64,000 nt of DNA from Buddleja alternifolia (GCA_019426215.1 CM033394.1:21968195-22032194), one strand, 5' to 3'. Shown: positions 22,401 through 34,584, numbered from the stretch's first letter. The notes: generated by a model not told the origin, from the letters alone. Made by a program: numbers and translations.

Positions 22401-24959
22401 CCACTTGTATCTGACGGGTACAATACCCTCGAGTGATCTATCAAAGTCTAGACTTAGTTCGAAGAAATCAAATTCATATCCTCTTTCATAACTTCACACC
22501 ATCTCGTAGAGTCCATATCCACCATCATTTGGTCATAGGTAGATGGATCATATCCATGGTTTCTTTCTACTACAACATATACACTATGCTCATCTTACAG
22601 CAGATAACCATATCTCTCAGGCGGCTGAGATACTCTACCTAACCGACTCGTTGATGGTTGTGTCATAATGGGCTTGTTTTGTGTTTCTTGAATAGTAGTT
22701 CATTTTGTTCTTGAAGGACAATCTTTCTACCAGCTCCACTTTCCTAATCGAATTTAGAGAAAGTAATCCTCTAAGGATATGATGATCCTCTGATCATCAT
22801 CTAAGTAAAAGAGGTATCTCGTAGGAAAGAATTTGGAGGGACATCTATTCAAGATGTACCTATGAGCAACGCATAATCGACGTTGAATTTGGGTAATCTT
22901 ATACAGTTTTGTGTAGAACAAATCATGTCCAACATTGTTCAGTTCTTACATACTACTACACTATTCAACTTTGGTGTTGCTGGAAGTGTCAGCCGTGAAA
23001 TCATGACATGTTCTCCTAAGAACGTGTTGAACATGGCATTCATATACTTGCACTATGCTCCAATAGTAGTGTCTTTCTATGATGCCATGTTCACCACCAT
23101 GTACGTAGTATGCACCAAACCTTTTAAAATTTGAGTGGCCCCTTCAATATTTCCCGATGAAGGAAGATTTGGTCATCTTGCCCATATGATAAGATGATTA
23201 CGTTTGGATAGGGATCTAATCCCAATGGGCTTGTACTCCCATGTTTCTCCTAACATATGTATCTTATACTCCCGAGACATGACCTAATCTTAGGCGCCAT
23301 ACAATATTTGGTTTGCTCCAAACATACTACTTACTCCAGTCAGGGTGTTCACGATACACTTATTCCAGACATTCAATTATTGTAAAAAATTTAGTAAGGA
23401 TGCATTGTCCCCACATTTATTTCCAAAATAAACGTAAGTTATTACCAAACTTAAAGAAGCATCTTCTCTTGACCAAGTCAAGACTAAAGATTATGTTCTT
23501 ACTTCCATTGGATAAACCAAACAATCATCCAAAACTACTACATGTCTAGAATTTTTAATAAAATAGAGGTGGATCCTATATGGATAACCATGACACTATG
23601 TCTGATTCCAACATTGATCACAACTCGTCCTTCTAGCTTTCTACTACTTTCTACATTCTGATTCCTTACTTTAATCCTGAGCACTAGCTCTGGAATACAG
23701 AATAGTAGAAATGAAGATAAGTGGTCATAAAACATTAGTTTCTAAAACCTAAAGTTCAATACCCGATGCGTCTCATAAAAGAGCCCCACTCGTCGTCCTT
23801 CCTTGGACACGAGGAATGCTTGCTTCAAGAACATATATCAAAGATTTTAAACCGAGGACTATCCTCTAGCTTCTCAGCCATTTGATGAGTTTTGGCTAGT
23901 AAGCACAATATTTCTTGAACAAAACATAACGGGTTGATATTCTAATAAGAGAGATAAAGAAATGCAGAAAAAATTCCAGATTCAATTAGTTCATTGTAAT
24001 TATACCCAAGCAAAATTAGGACTTTAATTTTGACTTGGCTCCCACTACGTTTTTCAAATCATTGCACTCCCACTGCAATAATCAAAAATCTTGTTGGACA
24101 GATTTTGTAGCGAGTGATTGAGTTCTTCAATGATTCCAATGAGTTGCAACCTTTTTCGATATATGGCTCATTGAATCTTTGAAGTGGCGTTCCTCGCCAA
24201 CCAGTCCAACTGATGGTTCAATCTTACTTTGGCTCAAGGATCACTTGACCGCAACCTTTTTCGATATATAAGTGGTGATCCATCTGAGTCAATACCCATC
24301 AACTCCTATCAATCTAACAATTAAATTTCACCTTGCAACCTTTTTCGATATATGGGGCGCAATTTGCTTAAACCGAAGGCATCTAATGCACTAAAGAGAA
24401 TCAAGAATCATGTCGTAATGCATAACCCCCTTATTCCGGGACGACGCCATACACCAGACATGACCTCGTTTCTCTAAAGTTTGATGGAGAGCCAGGATAT
24501 CAAATATCCTTTACTTACTTAGTATTTAAATTTTGGGAGAATTTGAATATTATGAAAAGGGTCTCACTTTGCACATTAGTAAGTTTAGCGCAGATATATC
24601 AAATATAAAGCGTAGTATGTCCTAGAAGTACTAACAACACACTTATCCATGGACTTATCTAGATTAGCCCAAGTCAATGGGCCAATCAAAAGGGAAGGGA
24701 CCTATCTATTACATAAAGCTTCCACCTATAGAGGAATCTAATTCTGGCTGCAAGCTCCAAGTGGGTCCACCAAGCTCCTCTGGGCCTATCTCTAATAAAT
24801 ACAAAGAAAAGCCTATACAGAAATCTAAGCATAAATTAAAGATACAAACTGGGAAGCTCATACCGGCCCAATACAACCCAGATAAAATAAAAACAAGCCC
24901 TAAGTCCATGGACAGTGTCACCCATCACATAAAACAAGCACATGACGAGATATAAGCAT
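22401..24959 (-). other. M interior, degenerate pol and gag region
   Basis: By position this should hold integrase, protease and gag of M on the minus strand. Frames are short, and I could not match motifs with confidence. Near 24146-24355 it contains three copies of a 20-base motif, described separately. Confidence 0.4.
24146..24355 (-). repeat. Three copies of GCAACCTTTTTCGATATATGG within hairpins
   Basis: Copies lie at 24146-24166, 24251-24270 and 24335-24355. The first two are enclosed by complementary flanks (GATTCCAATGAG/CTCATTGAATC; GGATCAC/GTGATCC), the third by a weaker pair. The loop sequence is shared while the stems differ. Confidence 0.55.
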
Positions 24960-26195
24960 ATATGTGATGATAATATTAAATCTAATTTAATAAATAATTA
25001 AATCTAATTTAATTTAAGTTGGATCGAAAATCTAACTCATAAAATCAAATCCAATTTAATTTTAATGAGAAAATAAAGTTCACACAATTCTTATGGGCTT
25101 ATAAGATTAAATCCCATTTAATCAAAATCTAATTTAATTTAATTTCATTTGGAAATTAAATCCAATTTAACTTACACTAGAGGATTAAATTTAATCCTTG
25201 TAGAAATTAAATGCCATAAGAAGAATATAATCCAATTTAATTCATGGTGAAATTAATTTCAATTTTATTGTAGGGCTTAAAAGATTAAAACTTATTTAAT
25301 CTTTATCGAAATAAAGACTAACAATATTTCTATGGGCATTTGAATCATTGCTAAGTCTAACTTAATCAAGTTCAAATTAAATCTAATTTAATTTGGATGA
25401 GTAAATTAAATAAAAATTAATTATCAACAAAATCAAATCACATTCAATTTTGTTCGATGAATTAAGACTTTATTTAATTTCAAGCAAATCAAATACAATT
25501 CAATTTTATCAAATTCAATTTAATAAATCAAATTTACTTTGATTCACAATTGAGGCTTTGACATTGTCAAGGGAGAAGGAGGGCCCAATTACTATAATCG
25601 GGTTTGGGTCTTACCCGATTGCTAATTCAATTTGCTATTGGGTCCAAGCCCAATTTTAACTCAATCTAATTGAAATAATTAGTATTGGATCAAGCCCAAT
25701 GCACAATTGAATTTTAATTGATGATGGGCTAAGCTCAACACTCAATTTAATTAATTGTGGTTGGGCCATTCCAAGCTCGCAATATAATTAATTCATGTCG
25801 GGCTTAATCCAAAATTCAATTTAGATGATGAGATCAAATACAATTTAAGTTTGTCGAGTAAATTAAATCTAATTTAATTAAAACAAAACTAAATTATTTA
25901 ATCTTGAAGAAGACAATTAATCTTGAAAAGAGAAATGAACCCAATTAATTGCTTAATTAGGTATGGGTCAAACCCAATTTTAATATAATTGAATGGCACT
26001 GGGTCAAGACCCAAATTAATTCAATTGGGTGTTATTGGGTCAAATCCACAAATAAAACACCTTATTCATTAAAAGTGTTGGGCCAAACACAACTTACTCG
26101 TTACATGTCGGGCCAAGCCCAACTCTAAAATTAACATCTCTTGTATTGGGTCAAGCCCAACACAATTCAAAGACTGTTGGGCTTGGCCCAACTCT
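24960..26195. repeat. AT-rich block with about a dozen TTGGGYCAAGCCCAA quasi-palindromes
   Basis: About 1.2 kb built from AAATTTAATTTAA-like words. From about 25585 onward, short hairpins of the form TTGGG-YYAAG-CCCAA recur every 30-80 bases: near 25638, 25684, 25963, 25998, 26078, 26106, 26143 and 26176, with degenerate copies between. It belongs to the 5' untranslated side of M. No coding sequence seen. Confidence 0.6.
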
Positions 26196-26920
26196 CACAA
26201 GCTGCTATCCTAGAGGCAGCAGCCATCATCTTCCTTCATCATCGTCATCACCGTGCCGTCGACGGCGACTGCTGCAGCGCCCTGCGCCGCCGCCTCCTTC
26301 CTCTATTCATCTGATTACCACCGCCACCGGAGCAGTACGGAAGATATGAAACTGCAGCCTATTTCAGCCACAAAATCGCGTTCTCCATAACTGCTGCCTC
26401 CTGCATTTTTTCGGGGATGATTTCAGCCGCCTCAAAGGTAGAGAAGAGCGGCGCTTCCAGCGCTACCCTTTTCGAGATATCAGCGCCGCCTTACACCACT
26501 ACACATTCGCACAGCGGAGTTGCTACTGCCGTGGGCTCGGGTAGCATTGCTGCCGCGCCACACGGTGGTTCTCCGCCCATCCCAATTCTACCATTAACAC
26601 CCCATACTCAAACCTCAAAAATTCAGTTTCAAACCCATCACAGATTCAAGCCAAAAAAAAAAAAAAAAAAAACCAGTTTTCAGATTCAATTCATCAAGCC
26701 CAGATATGAAGAAATTCAATTTCAGTGAAGAAACAAAATTTCAGCCCCCTTTTTCAATCCACACAATAATTCCGAATTTAATCCCCATTTCAAAATCAAC
26801 TTAATTTTCAGAATTTCAATCCATAATATACGATTCCAAAATCATACAATTGCGTATCAAACATGAATATCAAATAATCATATGAATTCACATACTAAAA
26901 ATCAACGAAGCCATAAATTT
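26196..26920. other. GC-rich island then AT-rich leader of M
   Basis: Bases 26220-26600 are far richer in G and C than their surroundings (runs of GCC and GCG, a CCGTCGACGGCGA palindrome-like word). An A run of about 18 follows near 26655, then AT-rich sequence to the primer site. A plus-strand open frame of about 100 codons here is low-complexity and not convincing. It may be captured foreign sequence in the leader of M. Confidence 0.4.
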
Positions 26921-26933
26921 GGCTCTGATGCCA
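26921..26933 (-). other. M primer-binding site
   Basis: The minus strand reads TGGCATCAGAGCC, a variant of the initiator tRNA-Met site, one base inside the LTR. Confidence 0.85.
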
Positions 26934-26934
26934 C

Positions 26935-28879
26935 TGTTGGGAATAAAATTTTGATTCCCGAAGCCATGGATCAATTTGGGCTATCGTTGATTTGAAACAA
27001 AAACAAGAAATACGCAAAAAGATTGATTAACCTCGTTGTAGCGTGTTTCATTTCTTGATCTACCATCTATAGCAACAATCCCCAGGACTCCTGGCTCTAG
27101 ATAATCACGCGCGGAATTTGCCGAAAATCTTCCTCCTCCATCTCCAAATGGCGGCTAGAAGAGAAGAAGAGGGAGAGAATTTTCTCTCTACTTTACTGTG
27201 TAATTTTGGTGGCAACTAATAATAATTTCTTAACCAAACTCTAAGTGTTGGAGGATTTAAATAGAATCCTCCTACTTGGACCTAGGTTACATGCCTCATA
27301 GGCCTATATGGACAGCCAAGTAGGCTAAGTTGGTCCAATCAACTTAGTCCACTTTAATTTAATTACATTTCATATTAATCTAATGAAATATGTATGTGAT
27401 TAAATTAATATTTAATTTAACCAAATTCATTTAACCTAGTCAAAATAAATATTCAAATTAATTAATTTAATGTTCCATTATTTAATCCAATTAAACAACT
27501 AATTAAATTAGGGGATAATTGCATATTCTAACCTCGTGAAACACGAAACCTACACACATCCCCCCCTGTGTTAAAAAAATAGCCTGAAATGCCCCTATGT
27601 TTTTCAAAACCCTGCACGAAACCCCCAACCCTGCTTCAAATACACTGCGCGTGAATGCTACCTTCCGCGAATTTAACACGGATTGGGGGTTTCGCGCAGG
27701 GTTTTGAAAATCATAGGGTTATTTCAGGCTATTTTTTTAACACAGAGTGATGCATGCAGGTTTCATGTGTCACAAGGGTATGATATGCAATTATCCCTTA
27801 AATTAATTCGTCCACTCAATCAATTTGTCCATCTAATGACAAATTACCAAAATGCCCCTCTAAGTACACAAAGTGATTCCCTGCTTATTCCTTGTAGCGC
27901 GACTCTCTAGGTTCATCTTGATTGGCAATGGGAGGAAACCAAAGGATGTGGGTGACACCTAAGCAACCCCGTGGCCCCACGTCGTAGCCCAACCAAGTAC
28001 GAAATGACTATGTCACTACGAACCTCTTGACTATGAATTCCACATGAGTATAAGCCCTTTATTGATGTACCCCGATCGAGCGAGAGTCATGGAATATGTC
28101 AAACTCACATAACTCGATGCTATGCTATGAATCATAGTAACATGAAATGACATAACTGCCCTCCGTGTCCCACACGAGCCAGTTCTATTGCTTTGGCCAA
28201 AGATTTTCCATTTCAGTTACCTATGATCGCATAGGGTATCTGCTCGTTTACTTTCAAGACAGTGAATCTCTTCTTGGCAATCACTTCACAACTGCTACTT
28301 GCCCATTGGGATCGCACTTCGAGTTCGGCCCCACCAATGAGTGAATTGGGCCTAACTACTCTAGTAACAGATCCAACGTCAAAAGCACATCGTGATAGTG
28401 AATCCTCAAGTCAAAGGCTCACGCATACTATCATAGTCAGTAATCCAATCATTGACATTCACTGAGTAAACACCCATGTGATCGGATTACTGCGTACCGT
28501 GTTCAAATACATCAATTCCATTAACGTATCTTTGACACAAACTCCCATTATCCCATAGTGTTCGACTAGCACTGTTTGTTAGAGCATGTGTCATACAAAT
28601 CTATTTAAATCTTAATGCCCAATGAAGATTCTTTCACTTGCGAACCCTTTTAAGTGTTCAAGTACCAAGTCCTTCCAGTGCCCTTCTCCTCATCCCATAA
28701 AGAGTGGAAGACTTGCCTTGAGACACATGGACTAATTATTTGTTCATTACTTATAAATGCCATGAAGGTTTACATGAACAAAGATAACACCTTTCTATAT
28801 TTATGATTAGGTGTATAATACAACTAAGTGCCGTGCTTAATCTAATTCCTCATTGGCATATGAGGGCACATTCCTAGCA
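26935..28879 (-). repeat. M 5' LTR, containing a MITE
   Basis: Matches the partner LTR 19739-20987 from TGTTGGGAAT to CCTAGCA. It is longer because it carries a 287-base MITE with its duplication and because it keeps about 430 bases lost from the partner. The terminal CCTAACA is changed to CCTAGCA. Confidence 0.85.
27511..27797. mobile_element. MITE with long terminal inverted repeats
   Basis: An insertion absent from the partner LTR. The two arms are complementary over about 120 bases (each starts GGGATAATTGCATAT; inner parts share TGTGTTAAAAAAATAGCCTG and GGGTTTCG-like words). It is flanked by TTAAATTA on both sides (27503-27510, 27798-27805), where the partner LTR has TTAAATTA once. An 8-bp duplication fits the hAT group; the family is inferred only from duplication length. 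No coding capacity. Confidence 0.85.
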
Positions 28880-30430
28880 TGAGTGACACATCCAGTGATT
28901 CAGAAGAGGAACTTGAAGTCATGGCCAATGCCAACGAAAGAACTTTAAGGGAGTTATCCTTGCTAAACATGAGCCAAAAACCTCTTTGCAATCAATATCC
29001 TACCCTTGAGGTAGATTTTGAATTAAAATCTGGCCTTATTCACTTACTTCGTAATTTTTGTGGTCTTGTAGGAAAAGATCCCCACAGACAGTTGAAAGAA
29101 TTCCATATGGTCTGTTCAACGATGAAACCAAGGAATGTCACTGAAGACCAAATGAAACTGAGGGCTTTTCCGTTTTCACTACCTGACAGAGGTAAGGACT
29201 GGCTTTATTATCTACCTTCTGGTTCAATCGAGACATGGACCGAAATGAAGAAACAATTTTTGGAGAAATTCGTCCTTGCCTCACGAGTTGCCAACATAAG
29301 GAAAGAGATATGCGGGATTAGGCAAATCAGTGGAGAATCGTTATATGAGTACTGGGAGTGGTTTAAACAACTAGTAGCCAGTTGTTCACAACACCAAATT
29401 CCTGAACAACTTCTGATCCAGTATTTCTATGAAGGTTTATCAACCATGGAGAGGAATATGATAGATGCTGCGAGTGGAGGCGCACTGGTACACAAAACTC
29501 CCACGGAAGCAAGAAATCTGATCTCCAACATGGCTGCCAACACCCAACAGTTTAGCACTTGACAAGATACTGCACTGAAGGGGGTGAATGAGGTGAATTT
29601 CGCATCAATGAATCAACATCTGGATGATTTGACTTCCTTAGTTCAAAAATTAGTCGTGGTGAATACACAGCAAATGAAGGCATCTGGTATTTGCTTCAAT
29701 CCTAGTTATACTGCTGAGGTGTGTCCTACACTTGAAGAGGAGCCACACGAACAAGCCAATGCTGTTGGATTTACGGGTGCTCCACAGAGAAAGTATGATC
29801 CCTTCTCCAACACCTACAATCCTGGGTGGAGGGACCATCCTAATTTGAGTTATGATCCACGGTCTATTGGTTTCCAACTATCATATCAATCCAGACAACA
29901 AGCACCACCACCTCAGCGATCTTCCAACCCACAAGGTATATCTTTAGAAGAAATTGTTAAATCATTAGCAACCAACACACAACAATTTCAACAAGAGACA
30001 AGGACTAGTATACAACATTTGGAGAGCCAAATGAGTCCGTTAGCCACAACTGTGAATGGGTTGGTTTCCCAAAGATCGAGTAAACTACCCTCTCAACCCG
30101 TAGTGAATCCAAAGCAGAATGTTAGTGCAGTCACTTTGAGAAGTGAAAAGTGGTTACAAGAGCTCAAGAAAATTATAATACCTCCACCATTTCCTAGTAG
30201 GTTTGCTAACTCTAAACGTAAGGTGAAGAAGAGTTAGAGAAGAAATCAGTGGAATCTCAACTCATCAAATCGACTAAGACACATAGCGAGCAAATCAAGC
30301 TAATTGAGGTACCTCCTCCATTTCCTGGTGAGTTTGTAGAATATGAGAAGGAAGAGCTAGAAAAGAAAATTCTAGAAACTCCCCAAAAAAATGAGGTAAA
30401 TATATTTGCAGTACTTCAAAAGAAATTACC
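28880..30430 (+). pseudogene. gag: G gag, main part (Athila-like)
   Basis: Continues the frame cut at 19738. Residues from V-D-F-E-L-K-S-G-L-I to F-Y-E-G-L form the retrotransposon gag domain (landmarks L-R-A-F-P-F-S-L, W-L-Y-Y-L-P, W-T-E-M-K-K-Q-F-L-E-K-F, E-S-L-Y-E-Y-W). A single TGA at about 29560 breaks the frame after T-Q-Q-F-S-T; a CGA to TGA change would explain it. A Cys-containing segment (C-F-N-P-S-Y-T-A-E-V-C) looks like a decayed zinc knuckle. A second break occurs near 30237. It ends F-A-V-L-Q-K-K-L-P where S3 inserted, just before the protease region resumed at 47034. Confidence 0.85.
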
Positions 30431-31924
30431 TATTAGGAATTTCATATTAGATGTTTTGATGATGACAAGATACGATTTTATGTTAGACCCCAAAAGAATG
30501 TAAGCTTATATTTTCATAGAACAATTGTATAAGCGTTTGAAAGGTTGTAATTTTATTAAACTTGTAAATTTTATCTTTGTAGATTTTAGACTAAGTATTG
30601 GATACTAAGTCGCTAGTAGAATTCTAGGTGAGTCTATTAGAGATGAAGTTGAAGATCAGCGTCTGAAGTCAAACAAAGATGAAGATTTTCTCTTAAGCGA
30701 TTGGCAATCACTATGGACTGTTTCAGGATTTATAAATCAAGCGCTCAAAGCACTCAAGCAATTAAGAAGATCAGATTCACCTGAATAAGTTCCTTAGTCA
30801 CTAAGGACTTAAATGCAATCATTTAACGGGCATTTATTTCCAACGGGAAATAAATGCAAATGCATTAAATGCTTGATAAGAGCATTAAATTTGATAAGGA
30901 CAGATTGTATACGGAGCAAGCTACCTATTGGCTTAGACAGTCAGAATTTCAGAGTTCAAACCTGCCACATCCAATTGGAACCAGCAGGATTTCAGGAATG
31001 TCAGAGAAAAGGTATGACTCACTCGCACGTGAGAGGCACGCACCTACATGTGTCCAACGGACAAATCCCAAGAAAATGTCTATAAATACCTTACCCAACC
31101 ACCCTAAAATAACACGCACATAAACAAGAAAGTCAAAACTTTGCTGAAATATTTCTCTCAAGAAAAGCTTCGAAACTCCATAGCCAAAATTCTTTCAAGA
31201 TTTCTACATACATTCTAGACAGTTACAGATATCTCAAACATCTTCAAAGAAGAACCATACACTTTTATTGAGATATCCTAAGTTGTTTGAACTTCCTAAA
31301 ATCAAACAAACCCTTGATCAAAACCCTCAACCTCATCTATCTATGTGAAGAAGTTGTTGACTCTACAAGCAGTATTTCTGAGTGAGAGAAGCTTGTTGGT
31401 GAAGATCTTCATTGGTGCTGAAGTCTGTGTGATCAAGGAGCCCAAGATCATCATCCCCACCTCTATTTTGTAGACGACTCTGTGTGATCCTTCGATAATC
31501 AATTTAGTTAAATTCCTCCAAGTGTTCAAGAAGGACGTAGCTGAGATTACACCACCCAGTGAACCTTACAAATTCTTGTGTCCTTTACTATTTTATTGTC
31601 TTACTTTATGTTCTATCAATCATTTTGAAAAAGACAAGTAAACGGTTAAGCGACTATTTAACCAAAACGAACGCTAAAGCTTTAAAATTATTTTCGTTGT
31701 GCTAACCCTGATTAAGCGATCTAAGCTTTACCCTACTTTAGTAAATTGCTAAAATCACTAAGTCTAAGTTATCTTTTCTGTAGTGCCTGACCAGCGCTCA
31801 GCTCTCTAAGCGTTCAAATCTTTCAAAGTGATACGAAAGTTTTTGAAGTCGAAGAAGACTTCAGGGTCTATTCACCCCCCCCCCCCCACTTCTAGACCCT
31901 TTCGTATGCCACTTGGGACAATCA
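30431..31924 (+). repeat. S3 5' LTR
   Basis: A 1,494-base LTR beginning TATTAGGAATTTC (TG expected) and ending GGGACAATCA. It has TGTCCAACGGACA and TATAAATA near 31080, the hairpin GAAGTC-GAAGAA-GACTTC near 31846, and a run of 15 C near 31876. Confidence 0.85.
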
Positions 31925-31926
31925 AG

Positions 31927-31938
31927 TGGTATCAGAGC
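31927..31938 (+). other. S3 primer-binding site
   Basis: TGGTATCAGAGC, two bases after the LTR. Confidence 0.9.
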
Positions 31939-32033
31939 GGTTGAAGTAGAAACCTAAGTATTTCCGAGCGTAACTGCTTGTTTAGATCCATTTTTCTAAA
32001 ACATAGTAGCTTTATTTATTTTAATCTTATATC

Positions 32034-33285
32034 ATGGCTTTTAACAAGATGCCTAAGCTGGTTGAATCAAACTATGATTCATGGAAACTTAGAGCATTCA
32101 CATATTTATGTTCATGTGATAATGAAATGTGTGATGTAATTACAGTTGGCCCCATTCAGATCATGAAAGTTGTAACTCGAGCCCCTGGAGCGACTGAGGC
32201 TGCTCCAGATGGTTATGTCGAGAAGCTTAAGTTAGAATGGAAGCCAGACGATAAGAAAATAGCGAATCTAGATAATGTTGGATGAAGTGCACTATACTCA
32301 GCATTAGGAGACAACGATGCATTGTTCAACAAGATCAAACAATGTAAGACTTCAAAAGAGATATGGGATAAGTTGGCCATCGTGTGTGAAGGTTCAGCAC
32401 AGATGAAGGAGAACAAGCTCTCCATAGCCATGCAAAGATTCGAGCATTTCAATATGCAGCCCAACGAGACTCTAGAACTTTTGGACGCAAGGTTTACTTT
32501 GCTCATCACAGAGTTAGCACAAGGAGTTGACTAACAAGGAAATGGTCAACAAGATATTTAGAAGTCTTCCAAGAAAGTATTTGATCAAGACGGTTTCCAT
32601 GAGAGAATCACAAACGTTGGAAACTCTAACTCCGGAACATGTATTTTCAGAGTTGAAGGCATTTGAGTTTGAACTAGGAGAAGTCAGCGACACAACGACT
32701 TCTACATCAGTGACTGGATCAGGAGCCCTGATAGCTACTACAAAGATCAAGGGAAAGTCAGTCAGTGAGGTGAAAGCGACAGAATCGAATGAGAAAAAGG
32801 AAATGGCTTTGTTGGTTATGAAATTTCTAAGGTACGAAAAGAGAAACCCTAGTGGACAGACTTCATTTCAAACCCTTCCTCCTGCACCAGCGCCTCGGTA
32901 TCAAGGGCCAGTGTCTTCTGCTCCTCAGCCTCCAGCACCAGTTCCATATCAAGTGATTAACCACTAAATAGAAAATGGAAACTAATTTGTGTTACAATTG
33001 CAGGATACCAGGGCACTACCAGGTAAATTGCCCTTATCCGAATGTATCTAAGCCCACAAGGCAAGATTATGCGGATAGAAACCAATTCAGGAGCAACCTT
33101 CGCCAACAAGGTTTGCTAGCAGAATCTGAACCATTCTTCGCACCTGAAGAGGATCTGGAATCCTCAGATGAAAGCAGTGATGATGAGCCAACAAGCAACT
33201 CAGCGTTAATTTGTCTTATGGCGAGAGATGAAGAAGCGTCTGATGACTCGTTGTCTAAGGTACCTAGAGCCAACACCGATACTTT
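32034..33285 (+). pseudogene. gag: S3 SIRE-like gag, internally deleted
   Basis: Starts M-A-F-N-K-M-P-K-L-V-E-S-N-Y-D-S-W and shows the UBN2-type gag region, broken by stops near 32283 and 32532. The zinc knuckle C-Y-N-C-R-I-P-G-H-Y-Q-V-N-C keeps all ligands. After the acidic D-D-S-L-S segment it passes directly into pol (V-P-R-A-N-T-D). The coiled coil and Tyr/Asp-rich tail found in Sm and S4 are deleted, apparently between two GGTA-containing sites. The deletion fuses gag and pol in one frame. Confidence 0.85.
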
Positions 33286-33906
33286 AGTTTGGTACATTGT
33301 TAGTGGGTCGTCAAGGTACATGACTGGCTCAAAAGATCTTTTGGTCAATTATCGTGCAACCAACGGTCCTCAAGTTATATTTGGTGATAACTCCAAAGGT
33401 AAAACCAAAGGTATAGGTATCATGCATAGGGGGAACGTCATGATTAGTGGTGTATATTATGTTGAGGGTCTTAAGCATAATTTGTTGAGCATTAGTTAAT
33501 TTTGTGATAAAGGCTTTGAAGTCAAATTCTCAAGCGACTGTTGCAATGTTAACGACGCTAAGACTAAGTCTACTAAATTAAGAGGAAAAAGAACAAACAA
33601 TGTGTATTTAGTGGATTGGGATTCAACAATAGATAACAACCCCACATGCTTTGTTGCTAAAAGTCAAAATAAATTGGGTTGGTTATGGCATAGAAAAATG
33701 AATCACCTCAACTTTAAGGCAATCTCTCAGTTAATATCGCTAATGTAGTAGAGGGATTACCTAAAGGTTCCTTTCAGAAAAATCGCTTATGTGATGCATG
33801 TCAAATGGGTAAACAAGTTAAATCATCTTTTAAGAAGAAACCATGCCTATCTACTTCTAGAATTCTTGAACTGTTGCATTTAGATTTGTTTGGTTCTATT
33901 TAAATC
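33286..33906 (+). pseudogene. S3 copia protease and gag-pre-integrase region
   Basis: W-Y-I-V-S-G-S-S-R-Y-M-T-G: the catalytic Asp of D-S-G is replaced by Val, so the protease would be dead. Y-V-E-G-L-K-H-N-L-L-S-I-S then a TAA where Sm and S4 have Gln. The C-D-A-C-Q-M-G-K-Q region is readable only across frameshifts. Confidence 0.8.
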
Positions 33907-34584
33907 ATGAGTGTTAGTGGTAAAACGTATTCGCTAGTAATAGTTGATGATTTATCTCGCTATACATGTGTAGAATTTCTAGCGACCAAAGATGAAACTA
34001 GTGTCAAGCTCATAGAGCTAATCCGCCAATTACAAAATTCAAAAGATTTAAAGGTGACGAGAATTAGAAGCGATAGAGGAACTGAATTTACTAACCAATT
34101 TGTTGAGAAGTTTTGCACAGATTTTGGAATACTTCATGAGTATTCTGCACCTAGAACACCTCAACAGAATAGAGTTTCCGAGCGACGGAACAGGATGCTT
34201 AAAGAAGCCGCTAGAACGATGTTAGCAGAGTCCAAGCTGCCTCAAAGGTTTTGGGCCGAAGCCATCAATACCGCTTGCTACACTCAGAACCGGTGTATGA
34301 TCAACAAGCAACATGAGAAGACTCCATATGAGTTGTGGAAGGGAAGTAAGCCTAACGTTTCATATTTTCATGTATTTGGTTCAAAATGTTTCATTCATAA
34401 CAATGGATCCCAAAGTCTAAAGACATTTGATCCTAAAGTGGATGAGGGAATCTTTCTAGGCTACGCCAAGAATGGAAAGAGTTTTGGCATCCTAAATAAG
34501 ATCAAATCAAAGGTTGAAGAATCCATTCATGTTGTGTTTGATGATGCTAACCAAGAACAGAGTAAGGTTAACCTGATGATGTAG
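33907..34584 (+). pseudogene. S3 copia integrase core
   Basis: A 225-codon open segment covering the catalytic core. V-D-D-L-S-R-Y carries the first Asp, R-S-D-R-G-T-E-F the second, and P-Q-Q-N-R-V-S-E the Glu region (V-S-E-R-R-N). The usual N-G-V is N-R-V. F-G-S-K-C-F and F-L-G-Y follow. The catalytic DDE residues look present, but the flanking pol frame is broken at both ends. Confidence 0.85.

Larger units (their letters stand above)
19739..28879 (-). mobile_element. M: minus-strand Ty1/copia element
   Basis: Bounded by LTRs 19739-20987 (3') and 26935-28879 (5'), with a minus-strand primer site and polypurine tract in the right places. It is flanked by CGAGT (19734-19738) and TGAGT (28880-28884), a 5-bp duplication with one change. 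It interrupts the gag frame of G. The interior is about 5.9 kb, with a degenerate reverse transcriptase and long AT-rich non-coding stretches. Confidence 0.85.

Noticed and set aside
24146..24355. CRISPR-like array
   Set aside because: Only three copies, unequal spacing, in a plant retrotransposon; hairpin arms explain the layout better.
26417..26728. Plus-strand ORF of about 100 codons in the GC-rich island
   Set aside because: Low-complexity, ends in a poly-A-encoded Lys run, and is antisense to element M; no domain seen.
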